DNA from: Phoronis australis
Taxonomy: Eukaryota; Phoronida; Phoronidae
Length of the DNA stretch: 64,000 bases
NCBI GenBank assembly: GCA_002633005.1
Contig: NMRA01000397.1
Coordinates: 269,176 to 333,175 of the forward strand
Direction of reading: 5' to 3'
Shown: positions 14,101-29,100 of the stretch, piece by piece
Numbering within the stretch: the first letter of the stretch is position 1
Layout: each line of letters opens with the position of its first letter
The notes under the pieces: model-generated
The model's database searches: none
Told to the model about the DNA's origin: nothing
Seen by the model: only the letters and a program-made list of their open reading frames with translations
Position numbers and translations under genes: made by a program

Positions 14101-17100
14101 AACCTGCTGCCTAGTGAAAACAAGAAAAATAACAGTGCAACCAACCAATCTCATCAATTTCAGACTACCGCAATCACCATTACAGCCATTTTTCAGTTTT
14201 CAGGGTCTCAAGTTTTTGTGAATGTCCGCAGTCCGCACTTTTTTATCACCTGGTGGTAGCTATTATGGTACAAATCTTGTTGAACATGTAAAAGCATTAC
14301 TTACTACATGTCTTTCATGGGAAAAATTAAAAAATAAAATTTCAAATGTGTGTTACATTAGTTCTCACAGACCATTATCAGTTAGAAAAGGTCTATCGCC
14401 TTGGTAACAGCAGCAGTAACTCTTGTCTCCCGATATGTTCAAATTGAATACAATTTATCACATTTAAGACAAGTCGTCAGTTGAAATTATAAAGGAGCAA
14501 TTCATTCACTTCCACCCATCAAGTAGAGAACGTAACCAGAAGAACAAGAGCAACATGGAGCATTGACTTGTGCCTATGAATCAATGTACTGCAAATGATG
14601 TGCTTCTAGGGGTGTTGATTTGTATCATAAAATGGCCACTACATGGTGCAAAATATGTCGAATCCACCCTAAAACTGATATATGTCATAAAAGCTATTCA
14701 CCAAATTTCATAAAAATCCAAGGAAGAGAAAGAAATGAAATTGCTACTAGGAGGCTACAGACGCATAAAACACAACTGCCAATAAGGGGGCCAAAGTAGA
14801 TGAAGTCTTTGGAAAATCGCCGTCAATCGTCCCATTCACGCCAATTTTCACCTTATTGTGATTTGGATTATAGATGGGCGGATGCCCAAAACAGACTAGA
14901 TAACTTTAAAAATGGCCACTAGATAGCACAAAATATGTCGAATCCATCCAAAAACACGAACATATCATTTCAATAGAAAGCTATTTACCAAATTTTATAA
15001 AAATCCGTCAAGTAGCTTCAGAGAAACAGAGGAAATTGTAAAATAATGAAATTGCCACCAGGGGACACAGTTTTTGGCGGATCTGTATGAAAATCATCAT
15101 TATTCATTGTCAACTAAAAGATCTTACACAGGCATAAAAAACAAAGCTGTCACTAGGCGGCGAAACAGTAGTCGAGGTCGTCCGAAAATGATCGTCAGCC
15201 ATCCTCTTTTATTAGGAACATGCATGCCAATTTCTACAACCATCCTTAGCGTGGTTTGGTTAAGGCAGACACCAAAAAGCAGACCCGAAAACAGTTAAAA
15301 TAGCAACTATGTGGTGCAAAAAAACCTCAAATCAATCCAAAAACTGGAGGATAACGTCACCTCACTAATGCCAAATTTTATAAAAATCTGTAGAGGACCT
15401 TTGAAGATACAGATTTTGGCACACCGGAAGTCCGATCTGTATGAAAGTTGTAGTCTGTTGTCAACTTCAAATAAATAGACTTGCAAAATTTAATAAAGAT
15501 CCCGTAGAGCATTTAGGAGATATAGCCATGGGCACAAAAACAAACAAAACTACCACTAAGAGGCGCCACAATAGTCAAAGTCATTGGAATATCCTTGTCA
15601 CCTGCCCTCTTCACAGTAAGAAAATATATGCCAATTTTCACAATCATCCCTAGAATGGTTTGGTTGATACAGAAGCGGGCTTTCATGTCTATTATCATGG
15701 TAAAGAAAATGAAATTTCTATGAAATCATGAATTCAACAATGGCCTCAACATAGTCAGTAGAGATTTGGACCAAATTACCCTTATCATAGGGTAAGAACT
15801 TGATCTTTCAGAGCAAGAAACTCCACCCACACAATAGCGGCCAATGTTCATAGTGTGCTGAGTGCCTAGCAATACACAGAGGTTGCTCGTGTGCCATGTG
15901 TCACCCAGTGGCTAATGTTTATGGATCTTAAACATGATGAGTTAACTTTTCCTGCCAAAGTATGGCTACTGAAAGTAAATGAAATCACATTCAAACTCCC
16001 CACCCCTTTAACAACGCCTGGCACTTACTTAGCCAGTCACAGTTCGAGTCCACCAGCTCCAGCTTGTCACCATAGGGACTGGTTTCCAAAGATGACAGGA
16101 ACAGAAGAGGCACAACTCGCTTCAAAACACCCGTCCACAGACAAAATGACTGTTCGTCTGTTGTATTAACATTGCTCACGTTGACAGAAAGGTCGAAATT
16201 CTAAAAAAGATCGGCAAACATCAAACATCTGTAATGGATAAAAGTAAATTCCGCTACCATAGTCATATCATGGCATTTCACAAAGTAACAAAACCGTTAC
16301 AAAACAGCTTGCAGAAACTAACCCATCTCCAATTATTTCTAAACTGGCAGCTGCATGAGATAATAATATTTCATGTAATTTTATTGATAAATGCACACCA
16401 ATAAAGGTGCCAAAACTCTGTACTTAACCCACTAGGTATGAAAGCATGGAAGTAAACAACAATGCATCTTTAATGCTAGTGCCAGTTTAAGAAAACCTAG
16501 GGACAAAAATCTTGAAGCTGCATTTTGGCTAGTTTAGCTGGCTATGAAACGAAAATCAAATTAGACTTTTTGGTCTCGTAATATTCCTGATCATGACAGA
16601 ATTCCATTTCCGTTACCACAGCCAAAGGGCACACAGTACATTTCTAAATTTGCCATTTTAGGGTTGGTGAACCACAATGCGTAGACACATCAGTTTTGAT
16701 TTTGCAATTATATGGTTGGCCAACCACTTCTAAAACATTTTCCTAAGCTGCTGATGGTATCATTGCTCTTATTACCAATGGAAATCAAATCATGGTAAGG
16801 AACATCAGGAGAAGGATTACGTTTTTAGCTTGCTAAATAAGGTGAAATGCAGCTTTAAATATCGCAGAATATTTTCAAAGTCAAACCTGTAAGCAAATCC
16901 TGAGTTTGTCTAGCACCAATTGAATGAGATCAGTTTCAAGCCTGCCTAGCTCCTTGGACCACAGAGAAAAAGATGGCAGTAAGACGTCTGTAGCAGCACT
17001 TGTCACCTGACTTGAACTGTCACCAAGGCAGGAGACAAGGAGATCCCGAATCTATAAGGCATAGGTTTACTGTCAGAGCTATCACATGTATGTAGTCACT

Positions 17101-20100
17101 GACACACATCCCAAACGAATGCAGAATGAATCTCTTTACACTATTGACAAACCGCTGAACTGTTCTCTCCCTGCTAGAGGATTCCAGCACCAATATTCAC
17201 ATAGGGTTGTACTGTTCAGAACTCTCCGTCTTGAAGATAAGAAAGCGCCACGTTTTCATTGTCCTCGTATTGGAATGTTAGGCGCGTGTTCACAAGTCAT
17301 GTTGGAAATCGTTGAGTTGCGGGGGCCGTAGTTAGCAAAGTCATGTTGGAAATTGTGGAGGTGTATGGCCGAAGAAATATTCCAGATTTCAAAAAGTAAT
17401 GGAATTAGGTGTTTTGAAAAAAGGTGATTGTCTTCGGTTCAAAGTTAACCTAACAAATTTGGTTTATCCACTCACTTTAACATTTTCGTATATTTGATTG
17501 ATGTTGGGAAGGCGAAGAACTACACATAGCACAAAAATTTAATTTAGATCATGCCATACTGACATCACATAACTCTGAGTCAAGTTTCATGAAAATCCTA
17601 CTTCCAGTTCAAAAGATATCATCTGAAAATGTCTTCCCCAAAATAGCCACTAGGATGTGATGCAGTGGTCAACTAGAATTATTTCATTTGCAATGTTCAA
17701 TCGTGAAATGAAATATTTTCGGAACAGAAATTAGCATGCCTAACAGGAACAAGTGGATACAGGGATAGATTTTAATAATATCAAAGATGAAAATTAAAAA
17801 TCATTTATCTTCCTTTTGATTACTCATACAACCATATCATGCATCACATAAAATAAAATAAAATAACTTTTTTACCAAGTGACTGTCTGGCTTGATGGGA
17901 AACAATAATCATCTAGGGACAGTCTTGTCACATTGACCTAAGTTTTGTGGCAACAACAAATTGCATGCCTGGTGTCTGCTCACCTGACCAAACTTATTCT
18001 CGTCGTCGATGAATCCAACGAGGAGTCCTAAACTTTTAACGACGGCTGCTCGCACATCTTCTGACTTATCATCTAGCATTTGCTGGAGCATGGAGAGAAC
18101 CAACGAGCTGCGCATCTCACTCTGCATGTATGGTGCCAGGGCCCCACATGCTTCAGCTACGAGCTGGCGACGTTCTGGGAATTTGTGTGCTAGCTGCTCC
18201 CAGCACTGAGGAAGAAGCTCGGATTCGACCCGCGTCGGACCCACACACTGTGCGAAGACAACACAGCCAGTCAGGATCATTTGCCTGGAAAATGCATTTT
18301 CACCACGATGACTGCACCTTCAAATATCACAATAAATTGGAATGTATGAAATGATCACACCCCATGATAGGGCACTGCTACCAACAACACTTCACAAAAT
18401 GGGAATTTCCCCACAAAAATGTGAATGATAAAATAGAAACAGAACACCAGCTAGTTCTCACAAATTTTAACTAAACCAAAAACACAAATGATTCTCATCG
18501 CAATCAGGCAGAATTTTTAAATATTTAGTCCTGATTCATAAAATTAACTTTCTTATAAATAACTAGAGAAAATAACTTTATACAGTAAATGAGTTAAGCA
18601 ATAAAGCACAAAAATTATTGAACATGACAGAGTTTTCCCGTTCAGTAACTTTACCAGACGTACTGGGTTCTGAACGCGTGATAAACATCTAGCTTCTTTG
18701 TTAACTGCAAAGCACACTCTTTTTGTCTATTATGACAACAAGCTGGCCACTTATCTACCAGGTTTATTACAGACAACGTGTGAACACAGTCAAACTCAAG
18801 GGTGAATTCGTGTATTCAGAAATAATAAATTGTCGTAACTTCGGTTGCAGTTGGGCGATTCAAAAACTAAACATAATTACCATTTGACGAAGATTTCAGA
18901 AATGCTATTGGTTTATGTTCAGATATGTTATAACTTAACTTTTATTTTTAACAGCACAGCCCAGTCAGGGTAGATAGGATCTTATTGAAGATTAGAGCAA
19001 TTATCGAACAAGAGAGGTGGCCTTCCAACCATAAATGCCAGATTGGAGTTAATTAGTCGTGTAAGATATTGGCTACAGGGTAAACTTCCCAACTTATTGT
19101 TGGGCTATAGAATCGAACAAGTTGGGAGCAACAGGAAACGCCGTAATGTCTATGAAGTGTGAATTCTGATGAAACAGTTTCAGTGAGTGAATAATTTATA
19201 TTCATTACTTTTAGACCAACGGTACCTCTGTTCATGGTCTGGTCGCTTTATTAAGTTAAACAGTATGTTAAGAAGGTTATCACGTTCCTTCAGGTCTGGA
19301 TGGAGACTAGCAGCACACAGGATTAATGGAATAAGTTCCTGAAGAAAACAAACAACATGTGAATGATCCAACCTATTGTCTATGTCCATGTAACAAGCAT
19401 ATAATAACATCCAACCAATTCAAAACTGCACTGATACTGAGAGTAAATTGGCAGTAGACCCTCTTGTACACAAAACTTGTTGCACTGATATTGAGTGTAA
19501 ATTGGCAGTAACCCCTCTTATACACAAAACTTGTTGCACTGATACTGAGAGTAAATTGGCAGTAGCCCTTCTTGTACACAAAACTTGTTGCACAGATACT
19601 GAGAGTACATTGGCAGTAACCCCTCTTATACACAAAACTTGCTGCACTGATACTGAGAGTAAATTGGCAGTAGACCCTCTTGCACACAAAACTTGTTGCA
19701 CTGATATTGAGTGTAAATTGGCAGTAACCCCTCTTATACACAAAACTTGTTGCACTGATACTGAGAGTAAATTGGCAGTAGCCCTTCTTGTACACAAAAC
19801 TTGTTGCACAGATACTGAGAGTACATTGGCAGTAACCCCTCTTATACACAAAACTTGCTGCACTGATACTGAGAGTAAATTGGCAGTAGACCCTCTTGCA
19901 CACAAAACTTGTTGCACTGATATTGAGTGTAAATTGGCAGTAACCCCTCTTATACACAAAACTTGTTGCACTGATACTGAGAGTAAATTGGCAGTAGCCC
20001 TTCTTGTACACAAAACTTGTTGCACAGATACTGAGAGTACATTGGCAGTAACCCCTCTTATACACAAAACTTGCTGCACTGATACTGAGAGTAAATTGGC

Positions 20101-23100
20101 AGTAGACCCTCTTGCACACAAAACTTGTTGCACTGATATTGAGTGTAAATTGGCAGTAACCCCTCTTATACACAAAACTTGTTGCACTGATACTGAGAGT
20201 AAATTGGCAGTAGCCCTTCTTGTACACAAAACTTGTTGCACAGATACTGAGAGTACATTGGCAGTAACCCCTCTTATACACAAAACTTGCTGCACTGATA
20301 CTGAGAGTAAATTGGCAGTAGACCCTCTTGCACACAAAACTTGTTGCACTGATATTGAGTGTAAATTGGCAGTAACCCCTCTTATACACAAAACTTGTTG
20401 CACTGATACTGAGAGTAAATTGGCAGTAGCCCTTCTTGTACACAAAACTTGTTGCACAGATACTGAGAGTACATTGGCAGTAACCCCTCTTATACACAAA
20501 ACTTGCTGCACTGATACTGAGAGTAAATTGGCAGTAGACCCTCTTGCACACAAAACTNAGTAAATTGGCAGTAACCGCTCTTGTACACAAAACTTGTTGC
20601 ACTGATACTGAGAGTAAATTGGCAGTAGACCCTCTTGTACACAAAACTTGTTGCACTGATACTGAGAGTAGTTTGGCAATAGACCCTCTTGTACACAGAA
20701 CTTGTTGCACTGATACTCAGAGTAAATTGGCAGTAACCGCTCTTGTACACAAAACTTGTTGTACTGATACTGAGAGTAATTTGGCAGTAGACCCTCTTGT
20801 ACACAAAAGTTGTTGCACTGCATGTGGAGAATTTCTCACTTACTCTGGTCACCGCTCTGAGTCCCTAAGCACCAGACAACTTTTATGATCCCTATTCATC
20901 ACTCCCTTTGTATTGATGTAGATCTGAGCTAATGAAGTGGAAGGTAATAGCTAGCACTACTTTCTTAACAAAGATGGTTGTAATTGCACCCAAGTTGCTT
21001 TTCTCTAGCACTTGCACAGAGTTAAAACCTGCAATATGGAGAACAGTTTTAACTTTGTACATTTTAAATATTACAAAAAGACTAAAAGTTAATTTGCGTT
21101 GATCTTGACAAAGGGCCACTTCCCAAAGGAACGTTGGTTTTAAATATGTTTCATACCTGTTTTCATTACTTTATTTTAATTCTCTTGTCTACTTGCATTT
21201 TTTCTTACCAGTTAAGGTTGCTATCTTTTTATTCCGTGTTTAGCCGAATCATAAAAACAACTTAGAAGTCAGTTAATTGTGAACCCATCCCTGAATTTTC
21301 CAGATTATAGCTACACCAAACATGTCACAGCAAACAAAAGTCCACGTGCCATTAGTTCAAGTTCAACCTTTATTAGAACTCAAATCATAAAATTATTTGC
21401 AAATATGGTGATATCCAAACTGAATGGAACCTATGGACAATTTTGGTTGCAGTAACTGCATAACTATTCTAGCTTTTCCTCAGCCTAAAAAATGAAATCA
21501 CAGCTCTCGCCCACCGACCAACCTCATCCACTGCTTGCACTCTCTCGATGACTACAAAGCTAGCAATCTTAGTTGTGTTTACAGGTGTTCCATTACAACT
21601 ACAAGTTAACTATTGAAATTAGTGTATTTCCGCGAATAGTTGAATTTTTACGAAGGAAAATATGTTTGAAAACGGAAAAATGATGTTAACAAGACGAAAA
21701 AATGTCCCTCGTATGTTTTTAATGCAAATTAGTGCTGCCATTACCGATTTTATGATACTTCGCAATATGTAGCAGGACTTGGACATAGGGCTTGCTCAAT
21801 GGACGATAATGCAGACCTAAGATACAGGCCTTTTACTGGACCACCCATATAACACCCTACAGTTCCACGGACAGTCAGGGAACATTAATTGACAAAGAAC
21901 AATTACCCCCAAGATAACTAGGGATCTGTATTTTTATAAAACATCACATGAAATATGGTTGTGTTCACCTTTCAGCAACCTAACTTTATGGAAACTATGT
22001 GAGTCATACAATGCATTTTCCTTCCTCTGCACAAGAGGAGAGTTGAATTCAAGGATGACTAACATGAAGCAACCCTATTTGGAAAGGTTTGTTAAGATGG
22101 CTTTTTAGCACACTGTTTTACGTAACAATGCCAGGAATGATCTGTTTGAGGGTGGATATCATTGTCGATCACAGAAAGGAAATATTATATCTTGTTGGTA
22201 TTGGTTAAGAAGGGAATTCTCTTTAACAATAAACATACCTCTCGTTTAGCTAGCAAAACATTTGGAACTATGTGAGGTAAGCAGCGGGCCAGCATGGTTA
22301 CAACATTCTCACTTTGGCTGTCTGTTATCTTCAACACCTGTAATAGAATGGTAAGTGATGTGTGCTACATGCTACATGCCTGGGCAACCACAACAGAAAT
22401 TAATTGTAGTATTAAAAGAACAGGTGACTTCAAATTCACTGAGTGGCACTGGTGTGACAATGGTCCTACCTGTGAGAAATACATGTGTTCAGGTCAAGTG
22501 GGACCAATGGTAATGAACTGCTTTCTGCTCTTAACGTGTTCAAAAGAAAGACCTTATTAATCATAACAAAATCCATCGATATTGGGTTGAACATCGGCTC
22601 CAACCCCTCTCAAAACAATACAAACATCAAGTGAAATTCCCGTCATCAGATCATTAACAAAAAATTCCTTACATCAGATCAAAACATTCGCCTCAGTCTA
22701 TACGATCAAGAATTTCTATCATGGTTTTAACCTCAGACAATCACAAAAATGTCGCAATTTGAACCCACTGACTGAAGTCACCGCTGCCAGACACCAGAAA
22801 CGTCACAAACTGGTTTACCCAATGATAAAGCATATCCTGTATACAGGAGTGCTGGAAGCAGCTTGCAATATTCCATCTTGCACATTGAAAACACAAACTA
22901 AAGAAAACGTCAGAGTGTCCCGCGGCAAACGCGTCCCAGTCACTCAATAACTTTTTACACTCGCGACATTTAGCAACTGACGAGATATGAACGTGACGTA
23001 TTTTGATTTGACAATAGACATTTAATTTGTTCTTCCTGGCATCGACCATGGCCTTTACTCCTTGAAAAGAAAATCTCAAAATTATGAATCTCAACTGTAA

Positions 23101-26100
23101 CAGAAGCAAAAGAAAAACATATAAGACTTTGATGTTCTTTTAAAGGATAACAAACCAGGCATCGCGACACTGAACAGCTACATTCCAAAAGTTTGTAGGC
23201 CAGGCTTGTAGGGGAACTTATTTTGCTGTCAGCGTTGTCCATTGCATAGGTCTACACAATTACTAGATTCCAAGATCTCACGCAAATTTTATCATGAACT
23301 TTCCCCGACCTGGGTCCCAGCTGAATTAAATTATCAAACACACATATTTTAATGTGACCTCTCATTGCGAGGCACATTTCAGTGTGGTTATCCCTCTTCA
23401 ATAACTACACATCCCATGGACAACATTTATCAAGTTATCGAATACACTTGTCTGATTTTCCGACAAGTGCTAGCTTAATTAGTCAATGTCATGTTTACCT
23501 ATGAAAAACGAGAAACCAGGAATTATGACCCACCTATAGTTTAATTTATTTCTCAATATGATCTGACAAGGTACATATATCCGTATACAACATCCAGATG
23601 TCAGGATCAGAAAGCTGGCAATGACAGAAATCGTATCGTTTTGGCTGCAAATATTACATACCGTATTCGCCGTAATAACCGCCCAGGGCGCTTAGAAAAG
23701 TTCGGTTTAAGGGGGGCGCTTATTATAACCCAAGGCGGTTGAAACCCGGTCTCCGAAACGGGTGAAATCGGAAGCTAAGATTCATCAAATTTACGTTCTT
23801 TGACGTATCTGTAATCTATGAAAGACTTCCAACAAAACTGTGGTGCATTGCTATCAAACTTAGCTGCTAAATTACGATCATTTTACAGAAAATCGTGCTT
23901 AGGGGAATCCCAGGGCGAAAACTCGCCGACTGACTGCCTCAAAATCGCCGTCTTCGATATGGCGACTTCAATGCTTGAATAAAAATAGTTTCGACTCAAG
24001 CAAATTACCTGAAATCCTCATTAAGTTTTCTAAGTAGCGTCCCTATGACTTTTTTTAAGTTCCCGTGGAGTCTAGATTTACGGCAGTTTTAAGAACAAAT
24101 CTGCGCAACATTGTGCCATCTACATGTATGATCGGCAACACGGCGAGAAAAATGTCTGGACGAACACACATGTTGTTGTCACGTGACGTTTGTTTTGAAG
24201 TTCGNNNNNNNNNNNNNNNNNNNNNNNNNNNNNNNNNNNNNNNNNNNNNNNNNNNNNNNNNNNNNNNNNNNNNNNNNNNNNNNNNNNNNNNNNNNNNNNN
24301 NNNNNNNNNNNNNNNNNNNNNNNNNNNNNNNNNNNNNNNNNNNNNNNNNNNNNNNNNNNNNNNNNNNNNNNNNNNNNNNNNNNNNNNNNNNNNNNNNNCG
24401 GTAGTCGGATCCGTCCGAAAGTTTGCACATGCCGTCCCATTCATGAATGGAACATAGGTGCCAAATTTCATGAACGTATGTCAAAGGGTTTTGGAGATAG
24501 AGCAGCGGACGCCGGACGGACGCCGCCCGGACGGACGGACGGACAGAGATGACGGCATAATGCGTCCACATATAAATATGTGGGCGCATAAAAAGGTGTT
24601 TTTAAGTAGCCTTGTAGGAAAATTTCAGTTTCAAAAATAGCTTTTCAAGTAAATGTTTCGTAATACCACAAAACTAATTAATGTTTCCTCGAAAATACTC
24701 AGTGATAGTGACAGGCGTACATAATAATAATAATGGGACAATGGCATCGGAATTTTATGAAAGGAAGCCCACAAACCAGAAAAGGCCAAAATGTTACTTA
24801 GGACTTCTACAAGCCCATTCCAACAGACACTGTGCTCATACTCAGCAAGTCTACCAGCCTGCTTGAGGAATTTTGCAAGTGTTTTAACGTTTTTCTTAGG
24901 TATGTCACTCAGTTTTCACTGAAACTGCATTACTTCCAAAGCATTCTTTTCTAATGCTTTGGTAAGTGAAACACCAACCGACACAGTAATAAAACTTGCT
25001 TCTAATACTTACTGCAATTGAGTTCTCATTCCTTCTGAAGCGAAAACTGGCAAAAAGAACCTGGTCGAAATTGCTACTGATCTCACTATAACTTAGCGTC
25101 AGTTTCCAAGAGGTACATAAGGTTCTCTAGGTATTGAGCCCTAGGTAATTTCCCCAGGCAAGACCACAAGGAAGACCCCAGGTAAATTATTGGATTAGCC
25201 ACGCAGTTATGCTTTGTTGAATGCTGTGTTGCTGTTCCTTCTCTTACTGGTTGCTACCTTGAACCTGCTGAGCCTTTGTATAATTTCTTACCTCAGATGC
25301 AATTCTGTTGTCTTCTGACACCTGGAATGCCAATTTCATAAGTGCATCCTTGAATGTGTCGGACATGTTTCTGAAACAAAAAATAAACATGGCAGCTGAC
25401 CAAAAATAAAACCACAAATGAAAGCACTCAGAAGAGCGACACTTGGCGAAATCAAATGAAAATTTAGAGGTGAGGTAGACAATGAAACTAAGAACACCAA
25501 CAACATGATACACCATTAAAATATTATTTGAGGAATTAGGTAATACAGTCATCGAAAAACCTCATATAACTCGAAAAAGTAAGTGGTAGTGGGAAACCAA
25601 AAAAATGTAATGCAGAAAGCCTTTGAGATCTATTTACAAAACAAATTAAATTCTGAAAAGGTTTGGTCAAAAGATGATGGAAATGATACAGAATGGCATT
25701 CACAGGAAGACATCCAACTGCATCAAAGCCGATGCAGACAAAAGACCACGCTACTCAGACCAAGAGAGAGGTACAACTCTGCCATCTGGTGGTTCAGAAG
25801 AAAAATAGAATTGCTCTCTGGTTGCCACTTCATGGTGGTTACCAACTTCATCACCCGTTTTGGATACATTGAGACCTGCGACAACATTCATCCATTGTGC
25901 ATACCCTCCAATCAAATCATCTCATCTGCTGCTCTGAACATAACCCATTTGTTCCACAAAATTAGTAACTATCACCTCCATTACCCACCTTCCTGCAACA
26001 TATGGTAATAAAATTGACAACTAACTTCTGCTCACCTATTGCACGGTTGGCAAGTAATACTTTCGTGGTTCTGTTGTACATTAGAATCACTAGTTGTAAC

Positions 26101-29100
26101 AGTTAAATTTTGTCCAACATTGTCACTGCACTCCCCAGTCACGGAATTCACTTGATCTACATCCTCTCCATATGGCAATGACAGTTCAGTGTTTTCACTA
26201 TCTGTCTGTGGCTTCACTTCAGCTATTTCATGTGCTTGTTGTTCATCACCATCCACAAGATCTACACGTTTTACCGAGTCTTTGTCCGATTCGCTGTTTT
26301 CTGAATTTTGTATTCTACTTATGTCCCTTATCTGCTGCTTCATGGGTGTAGAAACTGGAGTAATGAATGGAGTGGACGTTTTCTTTTTTACCATTTCAAG
26401 TTCGCTACAATACAGAAAGTAATGTATTTAAAATATCTTGACAAAATAAATGCAGAATTTTCAGCAGAGTAAATTTAATTAATCTAAACACAAACTGGCA
26501 AAAGACATTCAATAGTCATGTGACCTTTTTCATAAAAACCGACAAAGACAAAACAACAAGTGTCATTTTGTGTGCTGAAGTATGATTAAATCTTCCTCAA
26601 ATGTCAGACAATGGACAGAGATAATAATATTGCATGACCATAAAACTACAGCGGCTGATGGTATAATTCTACATACCTTTCCATTTCCTGAATCTGTTCA
26701 TGTAACAGTCTATTTTCTCCATTCAACCTGGCTATTAGGGTATCCATGGCATCAATTTGTTCCTCCTGAACATAAAACACAAACACTTACTAGGGTTTTC
26801 CGTAGATAAGCCCACCCGATGAAACGCTCATGTGTGTTTATACAGAAAATTATGCCAAACACACGCCCATGGGCATTTATTTGTTGTGACAACTTGTGGT
26901 GTCAAGTGTCCAGATATTGCGATGTTTATTTGGAAATTTTCCTCACAAAAGCCTACTCAGCGTCAACTTTTTCTCACAAATTCAGTTTTGTGGAGCATTT
27001 ATCAGTTATAAAAACAAACAAGGCATTGGCGAACTATGCATTCATTAACAAAAAAATTAAAAATGCAGTTCAATGAGAAAAGTGTCAAGTGAAGCAAAAC
27101 TACATGTATGGCTTTCCGTTTACACTTTTCTAAATAGATGTCCGAGCATTTACTTGGTGTTGCTAAAATGCCTGAAAATTTTCATTTTCCATATACACGC
27201 CCATGGGCTTTTCTAAGAAAATTCCAGGTAATGATTAAAAATTAAGGTCACACAGCATTCAGCATTGAAATGCACTGCATACGGTTAGCTTGTGGGAGTG
27301 TTTATCTGCATCACAAATAAATATACTGCGGAGGGTTTGGGAGATACTGCCATAGATATGCAAAAAAACTGCTACTAGGAGGCGCCACAGTAGTCCAAGT
27401 CATCCAAAAGTCATCATCATCCAGCCTCTTCACAATATAAACATAACACTAATTATCAAAATCGTCCTCAGTGTTTGGTTGATAGAAGGGTGGATGCCAA
27501 AAAACAGATCACAAAGCAGTGAAAATGTCCACTAGATGGTGCAACATATGTCGAATCCATCCGAAAACAAGAAAATGTCATTATTTTTTTAACGGAAATC
27601 TATTTACCAAATGTCATAAGAATCTGTCAAGGAACTTCAGAGAAACACAGAATAACGGAAAAATGACATTGCCACAAGGGGACACACGGGTAGTCCGATC
27701 CATCCAAAATTCATCGTTTTAAAGTGTCAATTGCATACAAATTACACATACTAAATTTAGTAGAGAGGAGATAAAGCCATGGGCGCAGCAGGCACATATG
27801 TCAATTTCCAAAACCATCCTTAGAATAGTTTGATTGACAGAGTGGCAAACGCCCAAAAAAGACCCGAAAACAGTAAAAATGGCCACTAAGTAGCGCAAAA
27901 TACCTCAAACCATCCGAAAATGGGAGGGTAGCCTCAACTCATTTATAGATACCTATCAGCCAAATTTTATGAAAATTCCGTTGAGGACCTTTGAAGATAC
28001 TAAGGTAAACATAAAAACTAAAATTGCCACTCGGTATGCCAACCTGTCCAAAAGTCGTCGTGTTCTGTTGTCAACTTCATGTAATTACACATGCTAAATT
28101 TAATAAAGAACTGATGAAATTTTGGCACCCAACTTAAACTTGGTTGTTTTGGGCAACTGGGTAACCGCTAAGGTATATGCCATATACCCATTACATAGAG
28201 TTGCCAGATCTGAGGGTTACACTCACCAAATCTTTCTTAGTTTCCTCAAACTCTCTCTCTACTTTGTGTAGCACTGCTGTGTCGAAGTCCACACCACAGC
28301 TAATGTCTCGTACCTCCTTTGTCGGTATCATGTGGTTACCATAATCTCGATACAGATGGAAAAGATCTGGAGGCTTGGGAATGTTCAGGCCAACATCATC
28401 CCAGTCATCAAAGTCCTGGTGCAGACAAAAGAAGTCTAGCGACTACATAACTGGTGTACTTTAAGTCAGATTTCATGCATTTTCAGAAACCCAAAAATTC
28501 TAAGTAAGACAAAACAAGTTTGAGGCGTCTCAAAACGCCAACACGACAAGGGAACGCTTACAGACCTTGCTATACCAAGACTAGACTAGGCGCTTTGTCC
28601 ATACAGTCTCTTAGGACATCAAAGAATTCTGGAGACAGCAATTAAGCCTATTCATAAAGACACACCAATCAACAAAAAGCACAACCTACTCTAGTAAAAT
28701 TTGCCACTCAATGTCATCGTCAAGAGGTATTTTCACAGAAGAAAAGTCTAAAAGTTTCTCATATCAGAACATCTCACTGTGGAGAGTTATCATCTCATGA
28801 GTTAAGCCTACAAAAAAAAACAAAACGTAAAGAGTGCGTGGTCAAAAGACGGGTCAGAGAGATTTTGTCTTGTTGACTGACAATACTGTGTAACTGAAAA
28901 CAGACTGTGATGATGTGTAGTTCTCCTTCGGAGCCCTATATTATATAACAATTAAGTGAAACTAAATACAACACTGAAGGTGTGTAGTTCATGTTTGCAC
29001 TTGTAGAGTAAAAACTACTGACTCCTGAGCAAAATGTCGATATGTGTGTATTGCGTCATTGTGATCCTTTTCCCCTTGCGTGTGCGTGTGTTTACAGACG

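Noticed and set aside
19420-20824. CRISPR-like regular repeats
   Set aside because: The units are contiguous satellite monomers without unique spacers, in animal DNA.
19373-20852. Long open frames (up to ~467 codons) on both strands
   Set aside because: All lie in the 54-bp satellite, whose period is a multiple of three. The peptides are simple repeats, and several frames are open at once.
25583-26008. 141-codon plus-strand open frame in RELCH intron 7
   Set aside because: No domain, no splice context and antisense to the host gene.
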